Source: Lachnospiraceae bacterium | GTDB lineage: Bacteria; Bacillota; Clostridia; Lachnospirales; Lachnospiraceae | Direction: 5' to 3' | Length of the DNA: 64,000 bases | NCBI GenBank assembly: GCA_017440045.1 | Contig: JAFSIA010000027.1 | Coordinates: forward strand, 42,152 to 106,151 | Shown: in pieces, positions 63,141 through 64,000 of the stretch | Numbering within the stretch: the first letter of the stretch is position 1 | Layout of the letters: every line of letters starts with the position of its first letter | Made by a program: the position numbers and the translations under genes | Notes under the pieces: generated by a model | Told to the model about the DNA's origin: nothing | Seen by the model: the letters and a program-made list of their open reading frames with translations, nothing else | Database searches by the model: none

Positions 63141-63172
63141 TAATGCGGTGTGCAGAAATGTATGCCGCATTA
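63141..63172 (+). promoter_or_regulatory. GNRA-capped hairpin upstream of trmL
   Basis: TAATGCGGTGTGCA (63141-63154), loop GAAA, TGTATGCCGCATTA (63159-63172): 14 pairs including three G-T. No T-run follows; the trmL SD lies 11 bases later. It may be the end structure of the upstream message or a trmL leader element. Confidence 0.5.
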
Positions 63173-63200
63173 CTGTGATTTAAGGGAAGGGAGAAAAACT

Positions 63201-63695
63201 ATGCTTAACATAGTACTTTTAGAACCGGAAATACCGGCAAATACAGGTAATATAGGAAGAACCTGCTGTGCTACAGGTACAAGACTTCATCTCATAGAGC
63301 CACTTGGATTTCAGATAAATGAGAAAGCTTTAAAGAGAGCCGGTATGGATTATTGGGACAAGCTTGATGTAGTTGTGTATGAAAGCTATGCAGATTTCTG
63401 TGAAAAGAATCCTGATGCAAAGATATATTATGCCACAACAAAGGCACCAAACAAGTACTCAGATGTCGCTTACGAACCTGATTGCTTTATAATGTTTGGC
63501 AAGGAAAGTGCAGGTATACCAGAGTCAATTCTTGTTGAAAATCAGGAAACATGTGTCCGTATCCCTATGAATCCGGAAATACGTTCACTTAACTTGTCTA
63601 ATTCAGTAGCCATAGTCTTATATGAGGCCCTCCGCCAGAATAACTTTGTAGGAATGGAGACAGAGGGGCACTTGCGCAACTATGAATGGAAATAA
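63201..63695 (+). CDS. trmL: tRNA (cytidine(34)-2'-O)-methyltransferase
   Basis: A SPOUT-class trefoil-knot enzyme that methylates the wobble ribose of tRNA-Leu isoacceptors with SAM. It has 164 residues from ATG 63201 with SD AAGGGAG; an upstream start at 63150 would run through the hairpin region. Motifs: NIVLLEPEIPANTGNIGRTC at the N-terminus, MFGKESAGIP (SAM loop) and IPMNPEIRSLNLSNSVAI (knot). Full length. Confidence 0.95.
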   Translation: MLNIVLLEPEIPANTGNIGRTCCATGTRLHLIEPLGFQINEKALKRAGMDYWDKLDVVVYESYADFCEKNPDAKIYYATTKAPNKYSDVAYEPDCFIMFGKESAGIPESILVENQETCVRIPMNPEIRSLNLSNSVAIVLYEALRQNNFVGMETEGHLRNYEWK

Positions 63696-63754
63696 ATTGC
63701 AGGTTATGGGTAAATTGCAGCATCATAAACATTTGTGATTTAAGTGTATGATTA

Positions 63755-63986
63755 AGAAAAGGTGCGTAAATATTAATTTTTATTCTTCGCTCCGAATATT
63801 AGACTTTCTAAGTGTTTTGAGTGACACTTCTATAACGTACGCAAACGGCTTCCATTCGCCATCCATAGCTCAGTGGAAGCCCTCGCCCCGACCTCGTGTC
63901 GGGGCGTTGCTGTTTATAGACAAAACACTAAGAAACTCTACATATTCTCCACATGAATAAAAATTAATACCCACGCACCCTTTTCT
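63755..63986. mobile_element. 232-bp fold-back (MITE-like) element
   Basis: The outer arms 63755-63785 (starting AGAAAAGGTGCG) and 63955-63986 (ending CGCACCCTTTTCT) are inverted repeats, about 28 of 31 positions matching with one gap. The match continues inward (GAATAT; CTAAGTGTTTTG versus CAAAACACTAAG). Inside are two hairpins: GGCTTCCA/TGGAAGCC and CGCCCCGAC/GTCGGGGCG (63884-63906). No transposase and no clear target duplication are seen. An open frame of 70 codons crosses it but is explained by the symmetry. It could also be a large structured RNA. Confidence 0.65.
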
Positions 63987-64000
63987 ATATAAAGATTTAC

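Noticed and set aside
63820-63906. tRNA suggested by CATAGCTCAGTGG in the right-end element
   Set aside because: Only the D-arm-like words match; no anticodon arm or T-arm with proper spacing follows.
63748-63960. 70-codon plus-strand frame across the right-end element
   Set aside because: No SD, and the frame is explained by the inverted repeats and hairpins it crosses.

Overview
The window looks like chromosomal DNA of a low-GC, saccharolytic, spore-gene-bearing Firmicute, most likely a member of the Lachnospiraceae. The evidence is AT-rich intergenic DNA, strong AAGGAGG ribosome sites, the Firmicutes gene order spoVT-hup-rqcP-yabP-yabQ-divIC-spoIIE-tilS-hpt-ftsH, chemoreceptors, many c-di-GMP proteins and plant-polysaccharide genes. 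Genus cannot be fixed from sequence alone. I see no phage, plasmid, insertion-sequence transposase, CRISPR array or rRNA.

Layout. Bases 1-9450 hold a sugar ABC-transporter locus: the end of one permease, an NHL/TPR/Yip1-like protein, a membrane-anchored DUF5696-like protein, two permeases, a lipoprotein binding protein, and a separately promoted LamG lipoprotein. Bases 9652-13651 hold ilvE and a murL-murD pair, an alternative route for D-glutamate entry into peptidoglycan. Bases 13983-19137 hold two tandem GH43 arabinanase-type lipoproteins with near-duplicate promoters and direct-repeat operators. A membrane chemoreceptor with a C-terminal PilZ domain follows. Bases 21505-29763 are the conserved sporulation/division/tilS-hpt-ftsH block. 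After ftsH there is a candidate C-rich small RNA, an intracellular GH13 enzyme, and tRNA-Tyr and tRNA-Leu.

Bases 32521-39750 form the most unusual region. Two membrane-anchored BMP-type ligand-binding proteins overlap a hybrid histidine kinase, followed by a REC-GGDEF regulator, and a divergent REC-HD-GYP regulator has a closely related receiver domain. There is no transporter gene beside them, so the set reads as a ligand-sensing module that could switch c-di-GMP synthesis and breakdown. Next come an OmpR-type two-component pair and a 1003-residue ABC exporter-like protein with a methionine-rich extracytoplasmic region; galK (minus) divergent from a GH42 beta-galactosidase; a large chemoreceptor with a charged cytoplasmic N-terminus; a P1-type peptidase; and a decayed tRNA-Phe-like gene.

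Bases 52123-64000 hold a soluble GGDEF-GAF-GGDEF-EAL protein ending in a LamG lectin-like domain (minus strand), lrgAB, a HAD phosphatase, a second GH13 enzyme, DegV, an unknown membrane protein facing a 34-codon membrane peptide gene, an AIR-synthase-like protein, an Lrp regulator overlapping an aminotransferase, trmL, and a 232-bp fold-back (MITE-like) element at the right end.

Taken together: extracellular arabinan and galactan-type sugars are cut outside (GH43), imported (ABC locus) and processed inside (GH42, GalK, two GH13), while five proteins in the window make, break or bind c-di-GMP and two chemoreceptors link to motility. Function assignments come from motif and domain recognition by eye; no database search was run.
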